Source: Candidatus Methylomicrobium oryzae (GTDB lineage Bacteria; Pseudomonadota; Gammaproteobacteria; Methylococcales; Methylomonadaceae). From it: a stretch of 64,000 bases of DNA. The position numbers and the translations under genes were made by a program. The stretch is from the NCBI RefSeq assembly GCF_016745425.1, contig NZ_JAERVK010000006.1, positions 185,504 to 249,503 on the forward strand, in the 5' to 3' direction. Numbering within the stretch: position 1 is the first letter of the stretch; each line of letters opens with the position of its first letter. Below are positions 1 through 8,811 of this stretch, in pieces. The notes under the pieces are model-generated. The model saw only the letters and a list, made by a program, of their open reading frames with translations. It ran no database searches and was not told the origin of the DNA.

Positions 1-720
1 GAGTCCAATCCGGAAATCTTCGAAATTTACGGGCGCGTTGCGGCAGGCGGCCTTCCCGAGAAATTCGAGATTTTCATGCCTCCGCTCAATCTCTGGTTTT
101 CCGTCTCGGCCTACCATGCCGATACCGACGCTCATTGTTTCATTACAGTGATCGAAAACATCACCGAACGTAAACTGCTGCAGCGCAATTATGAGCAGAT
201 GGCGCAGACCGATTATCTCACCGGACTGTCGAATCGCCGTCATTTCATGCAGCAGGCCGAAACCGAGCTGACGCGTACTCTACGCTACGGCAGTGCCTTG
301 TCGCTCCTGATGCTCGATCTGGATCATTTCAAACAGATCAACGACAACCACGGCCATCGGGCCGGCGACAAGGTCTTGCAGACGTTCAGCTCGCTTTGCC
401 GGTCAATTCTGCGCCAATCGGATCTGGTCGGGCGCCTGGGGGGAGAGGAGTTTGTAATCATGCTGCCGGAAACCGGTGTTCCGGATGCCATCAGCGTAGC
501 CGAACGGCTGCGAAAAATAACGGAAGAAGTATTCGTGCTCTTGGAAGACGGACAGCCTTTGTATTTTACCGTTTCGATCGGGATCGCCGGGCTCGACGAA
601 CGTTACGCGCATCTCGACGCCCTGCTTCAGAAGGCCGATCAATCGCTTTACAAAGCCAAGTCGATGGGGCGTAACCGGATCCATACCGATACGCCATGCA
701 GCCGCACGACCTGCCGGTAA
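1..720 (+). CDS. Diguanylate cyclase (GGDEF), 5' end outside window
   Basis: The frame is open from base 1, so the gene begins upstream; the ATG at 76 is internal. The first ~50 residues look like the end of a PAS/PAC sensor domain (FSVSAYHADTDAHCFITVIEN), followed by a short linker helix and a complete GGDEF domain. The active-site loop is GGEEF, and an RxxD inhibitory-site motif (RQSD) lies five residues before it, so both c-di-GMP synthesis and product inhibition are expected. The domain ends with the usual ADQSLYKAKSMGRNRI stretch. The input sensed cannot be told because the N-terminal part is missing. It is convergent with bcp, 32 bp away. Confidence 0.93.
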   Translation, partial: ESNPEIFEIYGRVAAGGLPEKFEIFMPPLNLWFSVSAYHADTDAHCFITVIENITERKLLQRNYEQMAQTDYLTGLSNRRHFMQQAETELTRTLRYGSALSLLMLDLDHFKQINDNHGHRAGDKVLQTFSSLCRSILRQSDLVGRLGGEEFVIMLPETGVPDAISVAERLRKITEEVFVLLEDGQPLYFTVSIGIAGLDERYAHLDALLQKADQSLYKAKSMGRNRIHTDTPCSRTTCR

Positions 721-752
721 AAGCGCAGCTAGCAGATTTCCGCGGGCTGGAT

Positions 753-1223
753 TTAGTTCAGTCCTTCCACCGCCAGCAATACTTCCCGTACATGATCCTT
801 AACCTTCACCTTACGCCATTCGCGCACCAGTATTCCACGGCTGTCGAACAAAAACGTGCTGCGCTCGATGCCGCGAACCTGCTTTCCATACATGTTTTTC
901 ATCCTGATCACGTCGAACAGGCCGCAGAGCATCTCCTCAGGGTCGGACAGCAGCTCGAACGGAAACGCCTGCTTGGACTTGAAGCCTTCATGCATCTTGA
1001 CCGAATCGCGCGACACGCCGAAAACGACCGTATTCAGCGCCGCGAAGCGCTCGCTCAGATCGCGAAAATCGCAGCCTTCCTGCGTGCAGCCCGGCGTATT
1101 GTCCTTCGGATAAAAATACAGCACGACGTTCTGCCCCGCGTAATCGGTCAATCTAACCGTTTTGCCCCCGGTAGACTGAATTTCGAGATCGGGCGCGGCG
1201 TTGCCGAGCGTTAAAGGTGTCAT
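753..1223 (-). CDS. bcp: Thiol peroxidase, Bcp/PrxQ type
   Basis: 156-residue peroxiredoxin of the usual Bcp length that reduces hydrogen peroxide and organic hydroperoxides with thioredoxin as donor, in the cytoplasm. The peroxidatic cysteine is Cys46 in the TPGCT motif and the resolving cysteine is Cys51, the five-residue spacing of the atypical two-Cys PrxQ group. The motif YFYPKDNTPGCTQEGCDFRD is intact. The ATG is preceded by AGGAG at a good distance. It follows gcvR by 9 bp on the same strand; the gcvR-bcp pair is conserved in gammaproteobacteria and suggests one transcript. Confidence 0.96.
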   Translation of the reverse strand: MTPLTLGNAAPDLEIQSTGGKTVRLTDYAGQNVVLYFYPKDNTPGCTQEGCDFRDLSERFAALNTVVFGVSRDSVKMHEGFKSKQAFPFELLSDPEEMLCGLFDVIRMKNMYGKQVRGIERSTFLFDSRGILVREWRKVKVKDHVREVLLAVEGLN

Positions 1224-1232
1224 ATCCGGCTC

Positions 1233-1757
1233 CTAACGTTTAATCGGTTCGAGAATGGCGTCGATATTCAATTGATCGCAGAAATCCAGGAATTCCTCGC
1301 GCAACGACAGCAAGCGGACTTCCGGCGGGATCAGAACGATGAATTTGGTGGTGAACACCGAAGTCGAAATGTACGGCGCCTGATACGAACTGCCCGACAC
1401 CTCCTCGATTTCGATTCCGTGCGAGGCCAGAAAGGACGATACCGCTTCGATAATATTGTCGCGGTCGACCGATAACGTTTCGAGGGAATAAGGAAGGAAA
1501 TCTTTCTCCCTGTGCTGATGTTCGGGCCTCAGCATATGAACTTTGATATCCAGACGCTTCTCGACCGCTTCCAGAGCATTTTCGATCTTGGCGATTTGAT
1601 TCCAGTTACCCTGGATCAGCAAATAGGCTGCATGCGCCTGTTCCAGTTTGCTGTAGCGAATTTCCACAATACCGCATCTGCAATCGCTGACTGCGGATAA
1701 TATTTCGCTGATGAATAAGCTCCGGTTATGTCCCAATACGGTAACGGCTAATTGCAT
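1233..1757 (-). CDS. gcvR: Glycine cleavage system repressor-like ACT-domain protein
   Basis: 174 residues with two tandem ACT domains: the first begins at the N-terminus (LAVTVLGHNRSLFISEILSAV), the second near residue 90. E. coli GcvR binds GcvA and blocks gcvTHP activation when glycine is low. Here the role is inferred from family and from its position directly upstream of bcp, the same order as in many gammaproteobacteria. No DNA-binding domain is present, as expected. The start is ATG with a purine-rich GAAGAG upstream. It is divergent from the SPOR-domain gene, sharing a ~150-bp AT-rich promoter region. Confidence 0.85.
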   Translation of the reverse strand: MQLAVTVLGHNRSLFISEILSAVSDCRCGIVEIRYSKLEQAHAAYLLIQGNWNQIAKIENALEAVEKRLDIKVHMLRPEHQHREKDFLPYSLETLSVDRDNIIEAVSSFLASHGIEIEEVSGSSYQAPYISTSVFTTKFIVLIPPEVRLLSLREEFLDFCDQLNIDAILEPIKR

Positions 1758-1905
1758 ATTTTTCTCTTCGGTTTATCGGCTGAGGGCGATAAGGGGCAAA
1801 AATACTGTGGCAAAAAATACATCCGCTTAGCTTTAAACTCCTATTAATTAAACAAATGAAAGATATTGGATTTTTTCCTCGCCAGGCAATAAACTAGCCG
1901 GAAAA

Positions 1906-3462
1906 ATGAGCGTTATATTACTACCAAAGAGCCCCCCAATGACAGAGCTTTTAAACAAAAAGTCTAAAGAAAGACGCTACCGCGTCGAGCCGAATATCGC
2001 CGAAGTCGATCCGGTCATTGAGCCGTTGACCGATCTGGATGATGACGAGGATGCGATCGACCGGCTGCTGATCAATACGGGTTTCGACGCCGATGAGAAC
2101 GTTTCCGCACGGCCGGTAGCCGATGACCGGACGTTACCGATCCGTCAGGACGCTGTCCCGCCCTTCGATGCGCTGGGTGAAGACGAGGCGCTGACCGTAC
2201 TGCAAGCCGACGATGATGAATATGTCGAACCGGTGGATATCGGCTCGCCCCTCGCCGACGTCGAGCTAGCCCCGGAACCGCCGCCATACGCAGCGGCATC
2301 CGTAAATATCGAACCGCTTCCGAGCCAGGATGCGCTTGCGTCCGTTGCTGACGAGCACACATTCTCCGCCTTGCGCAATCCGAAACCCGAATCTACCGAC
2401 AGGATTCATGATGCTTTCGCCTTGCCCGCCGGAAAGGATAAAATTTTCGCGCCGGACGCCCCGGCACTTCTAATTCCCGAATCAGGCCCTGAAAAAATGC
2501 CCTTTGCCGACAGCGCCGTATTCAAAGACCGCTCCCCGCTTGACCGAGAGCCGGAATCCGACGGCATTCCGCATCATCCAAACGGAAGTGAAACTACGGC
2601 CTTGGGCGATGCGAATCCGTCTGTCAAGGCTCTTTTCCCCCAACCTAAAGCAGACGCCTTCATCCCGGAACACGGCATCGTCCCCGACGCGCCTCTGCAT
2701 GCCGGCGAACGGAGCCGTCTGCACTCGGCACCGGAAGACTTCGGGCAACGTATCGCACGGCTTGAAGCCAAAGCCTCAAATGCCCTCCGCCTTTCCTATG
2801 CGGCGATGTTCCTGTCGCTCGCCGCTTTGTGTGCGGCTTCGTACCTCGGCTACCTAGCCGTTCAGACACATGCCGAACTGGCCAAACTGAAAGACCTGCA
2901 GTCGATCATGAAAGAAGATCTCGACGGCTTGAGCGAAAAGCTCGAAAACGGTAAGCAGGCGATCGAGGATAGCGCCGATACGCCCAGTGCTTTTATCAAT
3001 GAAAGCCCGCAAAAACCGGGAAGCCAATCGACCGCGGTCCATGCATCGGCTTCTCCGGAAACCGGGCCGCTTCAGGTCACCGCCCCGCCGGTCGCCAGCG
3101 AGACCCGAAAAATTTCCGAACCTTCCGTTCGCAAAATCCAGGTTTTACCGGTTCAACCGGCCAAAAGCGCCGCATTGCAAAAAGCTTCGGAAAGCTATCC
3201 AGACAAACCCGCGATAGGGACCACCGGCGGCCAATGGTCGGTTAACCTGGCCGCCTTCAGACAGATGGACGATGCCAGAAAAAAAGCCGCAGAATTGAAG
3301 CAAAAAGGGATCTCGGTCAAAGTAAGGAAAATCGATATCAAGCATTCCATTTGGTACCGGCTCAGCGTGCCCGGCTTCGCTACCAAGGAGGCAGCCAGCG
3401 CCCACTCGGCACGGCTTAAGAAATTGCTGCGTTTGAACTCGATTTGGGTCGCAGCGATTTAA
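1906..3462 (+). CDS. SPOR-domain single-pass membrane protein
   Basis: 518-residue bitopic protein. Residues ~1-290 are an acidic, low-complexity, probably disordered cytoplasmic region rich in Asp, Glu, Pro and Ala. One membrane helix lies at about 295-317 (AAMFLSLAALCAASYLGYLA), followed by a coiled coil (ELAKLKDLQSIMKEDLDGL), a Ser/Pro/Gln-rich linker, and a C-terminal SPOR domain from about 438 (WSVNLAAFRQMDDARKKAAE). SPOR domains bind denuded septal peptidoglycan, so a cell-envelope or division role is likely. The very long N-terminal part is unlike the short one of FtsN or DedD. A second ATG at 1939 (MTELLN) is an equally possible start; neither has a strong ribosome site. Confidence 0.88.
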   Translation: MSVILLPKSPPMTELLNKKSKERRYRVEPNIAEVDPVIEPLTDLDDDEDAIDRLLINTGFDADENVSARPVADDRTLPIRQDAVPPFDALGEDEALTVLQADDDEYVEPVDIGSPLADVELAPEPPPYAAASVNIEPLPSQDALASVADEHTFSALRNPKPESTDRIHDAFALPAGKDKIFAPDAPALLIPESGPEKMPFADSAVFKDRSPLDREPESDGIPHHPNGSETTALGDANPSVKALFPQPKADAFIPEHGIVPDAPLHAGERSRLHSAPEDFGQRIARLEAKASNALRLSYAAMFLSLAALCAASYLGYLAVQTHAELAKLKDLQSIMKEDLDGLSEKLENGKQAIEDSADTPSAFINESPQKPGSQSTAVHASASPETGPLQVTAPPVASETRKISEPSVRKIQVLPVQPAKSAALQKASESYPDKPAIGTTGGQWSVNLAAFRQMDDARKKAAELKQKGISVKVRKIDIKHSIWYRLSVPGFATKEAASAHSARLKKLLRLNSIWVAAI

Positions 3463-3521
3463 GCCGGAGCTTATCCCTCCGATGACGGCTGAATACCGTC
3501 AAACCGATTTCCAGGCAGGAT

Positions 3522-4016
3522 TTATTTTTTCCCGGGTTCGACCGGCGCCGGCTGAGCCGGTTCGGCATCGCTTTTTGCCGGTTCGGCATTCGGTTTCGCC
3601 TCTTCCTGAGCCCCTTTTCCCTCTTCTTCGGGCTCGGACTTAATCATAATGGCCGAATAGCAGTTCATCATGCTTTCGGTAAAATTGCTGTGGGCATCGG
3701 CCAGGGCTTTCGGTGAACCGAAGTCCTTGCGCAGCTCATCCAGCGTTTTCTTCGGGTCGGCCGACTTCGTCAGCGTCAGCATTTTGGTGTAGTTTTTATA
3801 GGCGGTACGGCGTTCGGGATCAAACTCGGCAAAGCCGGGCATGTTCTGGGTCGTAGTGTCGACGACACAATCGGTCATTTTTTCCGGATCGATATGATAG
3901 TCCTTTACCTCCTGTTCTTTCTTCATTTCCTCCAAAACAGCCGCTTCATATTCGCCTTTCTCGGCGCACCCCACGGCGAGTAAAGCAGAAATCGAGATCA
4001 GTAAAATCTTTTTCAT
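3522..4016 (-). CDS. Predicted lipoprotein, unknown function
   Basis: 164 residues. The N-terminus is a lipoprotein signal peptide (MKKILLISISALLAVGC) with the lipobox ending at Cys17. The mature part is charged and helical, with one Cys near residue 50 (MTDCVVDTTTQNMPGF) and another near 119 (MMNCYSA), and ends in a low-complexity tail of Glu, Pro and Ala repeats. No family was recognised. The next residues after the lipidated Cys (AEK) carry no Asp at +2, so outer-membrane sorting is likely. It stands between the convergent SPOR gene and the plsC operon as a separate unit. Confidence 0.8.
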   Translation of the reverse strand: MKKILLISISALLAVGCAEKGEYEAAVLEEMKKEQEVKDYHIDPEKMTDCVVDTTTQNMPGFAEFDPERRTAYKNYTKMLTLTKSADPKKTLDELRKDFGSPKALADAHSNFTESMMNCYSAIMIKSEPEEEGKGAQEEAKPNAEPAKSDAEPAQPAPVEPGKK

Positions 4017-4121
4017 TCAGTTAAACCTTGAGTAATTGTTTTATAAAACCAATGGAAAACCAGGGAGATCGGCATAAGATGCGGCTTGCAGCTTTTTCGC
4101 CCCATGCCTTCGACCTGCTTT

Positions 4122-4865
4122 TTAAAGTTCCTTCATCGCCTCGGCAATCCAGGCTTCGGCCTCGGCATTGATGTCGGCGGCCCTACGGCCGTTGCTTTCG
4201 ATCGGCGGACCGATTTTGACCTTGATCGTGCCCGGATATTTCAAAAAGCTGTATCGCGGCCAGTAAATGCCGGCATTATGCGCAATTGGCACGACCGGAT
4301 AGCCCGATTGCTGGGCCAGCATTGCCCCGCCCCCATTGAATTTTTTGATTTCGCCGGGCGCGGTACGGGTACCTTCCGGAAAAATGATCACCCAGAGGCC
4401 GGCTTTTAAATTTTCGCTGCCTTTTTCGAGCAATTTGCGCAAGGCCGCACGTTGATTTTTACGGTCGATCGCGATCGGCTTCAGCGTTGCCATCGCCCAT
4501 CCCCAGAGCGGCAGCCATAGCAGAGACTGTTTCAGCAAAACCGAATGCATCGGCAGGAAATCACGGTAAGCGATCGTCTCCCAGGCCGATTGGTGCTTGC
4601 TCAGCACGATCGAAACACGGCTCGGTTCGATGTGTTCCATCCCTTCGATTTCATGGTCGATCCCGCAGCACACCTTTGCAAGCCACAGCACCCATTTGAC
4701 CCAAAGTCCGGCGATCCGGTAGCGGGTCCGGAAAGGCAGCGCAACCGCGAGCAAGATCAAGGGACAGATCACGAACAGCGACAGCGTCATGCCGATGAAC
4801 AGCAGCGTCGAACCGAAATAAACTTTAAAGTTCCTGCCCTGAAACGAGGGAGTTTGCAGCGTCAT
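4122..4865 (-). CDS. plsC: 1-acyl-sn-glycerol-3-phosphate acyltransferase
   Basis: About 247 residues, PlsC/LPLAT family, which acylates lysophosphatidate in phospholipid synthesis at the inner membrane. An N-terminal hydrophobic segment (STLLFIGMTLSLFVICPLIL) is followed by the catalytic block HQSAWE, the HX4D/E motif with Glu at the last place as in related gammaproteobacterial enzymes, and by FPEGTRT, the substrate-binding motif. The ATG at 4865 was chosen over a TTG four codons earlier. It overlaps the 3' end of gmhB by 41 bp, so the two are translated from one mRNA; glyQ-glyS-gmhB-plsC is a familiar gammaproteobacterial order. Confidence 0.93.
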   Translation of the reverse strand: MTLQTPSFQGRNFKVYFGSTLLFIGMTLSLFVICPLILLAVALPFRTRYRIAGLWVKWVLWLAKVCCGIDHEIEGMEHIEPSRVSIVLSKHQSAWETIAYRDFLPMHSVLLKQSLLWLPLWGWAMATLKPIAIDRKNQRAALRKLLEKGSENLKAGLWVIIFPEGTRTAPGEIKKFNGGGAMLAQQSGYPVVPIAHNAGIYWPRYSFLKYPGTIKVKIGPPIESNGRRAADINAEAEAWIAEAMKEL

Positions 4866-5376
4866 ATAAATTGTCAAAAACCGGGATTTTCAAATGGGGG
4901 TTCGCAGCCAGTGTTTTCCGGCCTTTGCCGGTCTTGACCAAGATCGGCCGGATGCCGGCCGCTTCGGCGGCCTGAATGTCGCGCAACGAATCGCCGACCA
5001 GCACCGCATCGCAGAGGTCGGCCCGATGCTCCGCCGCGAAGACCCTAATCAGCCCCGCTTTCGGCTTACGGCAGTCGCAGTCGTCCTCCGGACCGTGCGG
5101 GCAAAAATAAATCGCCTCGATCGTACCGCCGTTTTCGGCGGCCAGGCGGAGCATCTTCCGGTGGATGCGTTCCAGCATGGAGGGCTCGAACAGGCCGCGC
5201 GCAATGCCGGACTGGTTCGTGATCACCACAACCTTGAAGCCGTGAGTATTCAGCAGCGCAATCGCCTCCAGGCTTCCCGGAATCGGCCGCCATTCCTCCG
5301 GCGACTTGATGAACACGTCGGAATCCTCGTTGATTACACCGTCCCGGTCGAGCAGTACATAACGGTTATGCGCCAT
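4825..5376 (-). CDS. gmhB: D-glycero-beta-D-manno-heptose 1,7-bisphosphate 7-phosphatase
   Basis: 183-residue HAD-superfamily phosphatase that removes the 7-phosphate in ADP-heptose synthesis for the LPS inner core. HAD motif I is DRDGVI (nucleophile Asp11 and acid Asp13), motif II is VVITNQSG, and motif IV is VGDSLRDI. The family zinc knuckle is present as CPHGPEDDCDCRKP (Cys-x-His...Cys-x-Cys). Length matches E. coli GmhB (191). It lies 102 bp after glyS on the same strand and overlaps plsC. Confidence 0.95.
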   Translation of the reverse strand: MAHNRYVLLDRDGVINEDSDVFIKSPEEWRPIPGSLEAIALLNTHGFKVVVITNQSGIARGLFEPSMLERIHRKMLRLAAENGGTIEAIYFCPHGPEDDCDCRKPKAGLIRVFAAEHRADLCDAVLVGDSLRDIQAAEAAGIRPILVKTGKGRKTLAANPHLKIPVFDNLYDAANSLVSGQEL

Positions 5377-5478
5377 GTTTCAAGCCGGACCGCTTCGATC
5401 TGGCGCAGCAGAATCGGTGCGGAACTTTCTCACCTCTCGGATACCCTGTTGCTTCATCGATGGGACGCCGGTCTCCGA

Positions 5479-7548
5479 TCAAGACTGTAGTTTCGAGATG
5501 TCCGCGCAAGTCAAAAACTGTTCGGACAACAGCGTCAACAACGCCAGCCGGTTCGCGCGCAATTCGGGATCGTCGCACATCACCATCACGTGATCGAAAA
5601 AGTCGTTGACCGCCGGTTCCAGCTGCGCGAGCCGGTTCAGCGTAGCCTGATAATCGCGCTGCGCCAACAAAGGCTTGATCGCATCGCCGGCCGCAGTGGC
5701 GGCTGTCAGCAAATGCTGCTCTTGCTCCTCGGCGAGCGTTCCGACCGACGCGGTAGGCGCCGTCTCCGATTTTTTCAGAATATTGCGAATCCGTTTGTTC
5801 GCTGCCGCCAGACTGTCGGCCTCCGGAAGCTGCCTGAACGCTTTGACCGCGGCCAGGCGCTGAACGAAGTCGAGCGGTTCGGGCGGATTGACCGCCATCA
5901 CCGCCTCGAACTCATCCGCGGAGTAGCCCTGATCCAGGCAGTAGCCTTTCAGCCGATCGAACACGAAATCGCTCACCAGCGCGCGCGTCGCCTCGATGTC
6001 GAACGCATGCGTGAATTGGCCCAGCGCAACGTCGATCAGATCGCGGATATTCAGCGGCAGGCGGTTTTCGATGATGATCCGGAGCACGCCGATCGCCGCG
6101 CGCCGGAGCGCATACGGATCCTTATCGCCGGTCGGAATCAGGCCAGCGCTGAAAATGCCGCACAAGGTGTCGATCTTGTCGGCCAGCGCGACGATCTGAC
6201 CGGTTGCGCTGGCCGGAGTCGGACCGCCGGCCTGCTTCGGCAGATAATGCTCTTCGATGGCCTGAGCCACTTCGGCCGGCTCGCCGTCCGCAAGCGCATA
6301 ATAACGGCCCATGATGCCCTGTAGGTTGCCGAATTCGCCGACCATATTGGTCAGGAGATCGGTTTTGGCCAATAAGGCGGCCCGCTTCGCCAGACCGGCA
6401 TCGGCCTGCAGGAGGTTCGCGATCGCCTCGGCCAGTTTGACCGCCCGTCCGGTCTTATCCGCCACGGTGCCCAGTTTCTCCTGAAACACGATATTGGCCA
6501 TGCCCGGCACGCGCTCGGCCAACGGCATTTTCCGGTCCTGCTTCCAGAAAAATTCGGCGTCGGTCAGGCGCGGGGTGATCACCCGTTCGTTGCCGCGCCG
6601 GATCGACTCGGGCTGTTTGCTCTCGATGTTGCTGAAGGTGATGAAGTACGGCAGCAAGGCGCCGTCTTTATTTTTCACCGGAAAATATTTCTGGTTGGTC
6701 TGCATCGTCGTGATCAGCACTTCGGCCGGCAGTTCCAGAAAACGCGAATCAAAACTGCCGGTGACCGGCACCGGCCATTCGTTCAGCGCAGCGACTTCAT
6801 CGAGCAGATCGTCCTCGATATGCGCGATGCCGTTTACCTGGGCGGCGGCCTTGTTCGCGGCCTCGCGGATGAGGGTTTTTCTGGCTTCGAAATCGGCGAT
6901 CACTTTACCCTGCTCGCGCAATATTCCGACGTAAGCCTCGGGATTCGCGACCGGCAACTGCACCGGCGCATGAAAACGGTGACCCTGTGTCGCACGGCCG
7001 GTATTCAGCCCCAAAATCTCGGTTTCTATCACTTGTTCGCCGAACAACAGCACGGCCCAGTGCACGGGGCGGACGAATTCGCTGGTAAAATTGCCCCAGC
7101 GCATCCGTTTCGCGATCGGCAGCATGGCCAGACTCTTGCGGATAATGTCCGGGATCAGTTCGGCGGTTGCCCGGCCTTCGATCTCTTGCGTATAGGACAG
7201 CCAGGCGCCTTTGTCGGTCTTCAGTTCCTGCAACTGATCGAAGGTAGTGCCGCAGCTGGCCGCAAACCCCAGTGCCGCCTTGCTCGGGCTGCCGTCCGGC
7301 GCATAGGCCGCCTGCAGCGCGGGACCGCGTTTTTCGACCTTTTTGCCCGGCTGTGCGGTTTCGAGATTTTCGACCAGTACCGTCAATCGCCGCGGCGTTG
7401 CATAAAACCGGCTGCCGGAAAACACCACACCAGCCTCGCTTAGCCCGGCGACAATGCCGTTTTGCAGCGCCTGGGCCAGATTCAGCAAGGTTTTCGGGGG
7501 CAGCTCTTCCGAACCCAATTCGAAAAGTAAATGTCTGGTTTCGCTCAT
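5479..7548 (-). CDS. glyS: Glycine--tRNA ligase beta subunit
   Basis: 689 residues, the full length of the bacterial GlyS subunit of the alpha2beta2 glycyl-tRNA synthetase. The start [17 protein letters not shown] is the family signature; an HD-like region and the C-terminal DALR anticodon-binding domain ([19 protein letters not shown]) follow. The ATG overlaps the glyQ stop by 4 bp, so translational coupling with the alpha subunit is expected. Nothing is unusual in it. Confidence 0.98.
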   Translation of the reverse strand: MSETRHLLFELGSEELPPKTLLNLAQALQNGIVAGLSEAGVVFSGSRFYATPRRLTVLVENLETAQPGKKVEKRGPALQAAYAPDGSPSKAALGFAASCGTTFDQLQELKTDKGAWLSYTQEIEGRATAELIPDIIRKSLAMLPIAKRMRWGNFTSEFVRPVHWAVLLFGEQVIETEILGLNTGRATQGHRFHAPVQLPVANPEAYVGILREQGKVIADFEARKTLIREAANKAAAQVNGIAHIEDDLLDEVAALNEWPVPVTGSFDSRFLELPAEVLITTMQTNQKYFPVKNKDGALLPYFITFSNIESKQPESIRRGNERVITPRLTDAEFFWKQDRKMPLAERVPGMANIVFQEKLGTVADKTGRAVKLAEAIANLLQADAGLAKRAALLAKTDLLTNMVGEFGNLQGIMGRYYALADGEPAEVAQAIEEHYLPKQAGGPTPASATGQIVALADKIDTLCGIFSAGLIPTGDKDPYALRRAAIGVLRIIIENRLPLNIRDLIDVALGQFTHAFDIEATRALVSDFVFDRLKGYCLDQGYSADEFEAVMAVNPPEPLDFVQRLAAVKAFRQLPEADSLAAANKRIRNILKKSETAPTASVGTLAEEQEQHLLTAATAAGDAIKPLLAQRDYQATLNRLAQLEPAVNDFFDHVMVMCDDPELRANRLALLTLLSEQFLTCADISKLQS

Positions 7549-8465
7549 CGTGATTCTCCCTGTCCGGCCAGCATTGGAAAGCCCAGCGACTCACGGCGCT
7601 GGTAATAGGCCTCCGCAACCGATTTGGCCAGATTCCTGACCCGTAAAATGTAGCGTTGGCGCTCGGTGACCGAGATCGCGTGCCGCGCATCGAGCAAATT
7701 GAAGGTATGCGACGCCTTCAGCACCATTTCGTAAGCCGGCAGCGGCAGGTTTACCTGAATCAATTTCCGGCATTCCTGTTCGTAGGTATCGAAGCATTTG
7801 AACAGAAAATCGACGTTCGCATGATCAAAGTTGAACGAGGACATTTCGACTTCGTTCTGATGGAATACGTCGCCGTAAGTCACCACGCCGTGCGGGGTCC
7901 GGGTCCAGACCAGATCGAACACGCTTTGCACGCCCTGCAGGTACATCGCCAGCCGTTCCATGCCGTAGGTGATTTCCCCCGTCACGGGGCGGCATTCGAG
8001 GCCGCCGACCTGCTGGAAATAGGTAAACTGGGTCACTTCCATCCCGTTCAGCCAGACTTCCCAGCCAAGCCCCCAGGCGCCCAGCGTCGGCGACTCCCAG
8101 TTGTCCTCGACGAAGCGGATGTCGTGTTCGAGCAAATCGAAGCCCAGATAGCGCAAGGAGCCGAGATAGAGTTCCTGAATGTTGTCGGGCGAAGGCTTCA
8201 GCATCACCTGGTACTGGTAATAATGCTGCAGGCGGTTGGGATTTTCACCGAAGCGTCCGTCGGTGGGCCGGCGCGAAGGCTGGACATAGGCGGTATTCCA
8301 GGGTTCGGGACCGATCGCGCGAAGAAAGGTCGCCGGATGAAAAGTCCCCGCCCCCACTTCCTGGTCCAAAGGCTGCAACAGCACGCAGCCCTGTCCTGCC
8401 CAGTATTCCTGCAGGGCCAGAATCAATCCCTGAAATGTCGAAACATCGTAATTCGAACTCGCCAC
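7545..8465 (-). CDS. glyQ: Glycine--tRNA ligase alpha subunit
   Basis: 306 residues; the catalytic class II aminoacyl-tRNA synthetase subunit that activates glycine. Recognisable stretches are [20 protein letters not shown] near the N-terminus and the family's [19 protein letters not shown]. The only in-frame start giving the normal N-terminus is GTG ([11 protein letters not shown] follows). It is the first gene of the glyQ-glyS-gmhB-plsC block; the repeat-filled gap upstream separates it from glpK. Confidence 0.97.
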   Translation of the reverse strand: MASSNYDVSTFQGLILALQEYWAGQGCVLLQPLDQEVGAGTFHPATFLRAIGPEPWNTAYVQPSRRPTDGRFGENPNRLQHYYQYQVMLKPSPDNIQELYLGSLRYLGFDLLEHDIRFVEDNWESPTLGAWGLGWEVWLNGMEVTQFTYFQQVGGLECRPVTGEITYGMERLAMYLQGVQSVFDLVWTRTPHGVVTYGDVFHQNEVEMSSFNFDHANVDFLFKCFDTYEQECRKLIQVNLPLPAYEMVLKASHTFNLLDARHAISVTERQRYILRVRNLAKSVAEAYYQRRESLGFPMLAGQGESR

Positions 8466-8811
8466 GGTACACTCACGATACGCAGTAAAAATCCAGGGAT
8501 TATATCTTAAATTTCGGTTTGAGGGAGCGTTTGTGACGAAACACGGCAGGATGGGTACGACTGCGGGGAGGCAGGAGAAAGGGGAATACAGGAGCGATTG
8601 CCGAGAGTGTAGGATGGGTTTCGCTTACGCTCTACCCATCCTACGTTTCTGAAAAATCTCTTTTATAGCAGTAAAAGGCGGGCAAAACGCAGAAAAGCCA
8701 TTTAAATTCCCTCACCCTAACCCTCTCGGCAACAGCTCCAGGCGTTGCCCTACCTCCTGCCTCCCTGCAGTCGTCCCGGAGGGAGAGGGAACAAAAAGCT
8801 GTCGCAGAAGG
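8466..8811. repeat. Repeat-filled intergenic gap (nested inverted repeats)
   Basis: 346 bp without a gene, between glyQ and glpK, both on the minus strand. Three inverted repeats are visible. The outer pair is 8557-8577 against 8754-8774 (20 of 21 bases complementary, ACGACTGC...GCAGGAG). Inside it is a short hairpin, 8609-8619 with 8634-8644 (GTAGGATGGGT and its complement). A CCCTCAC/GAGAGGG type pair flanks 8708-8792. The same sequence style recurs in other gaps of the window. No open frame or RNA gene is evident. Confidence 0.75.
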
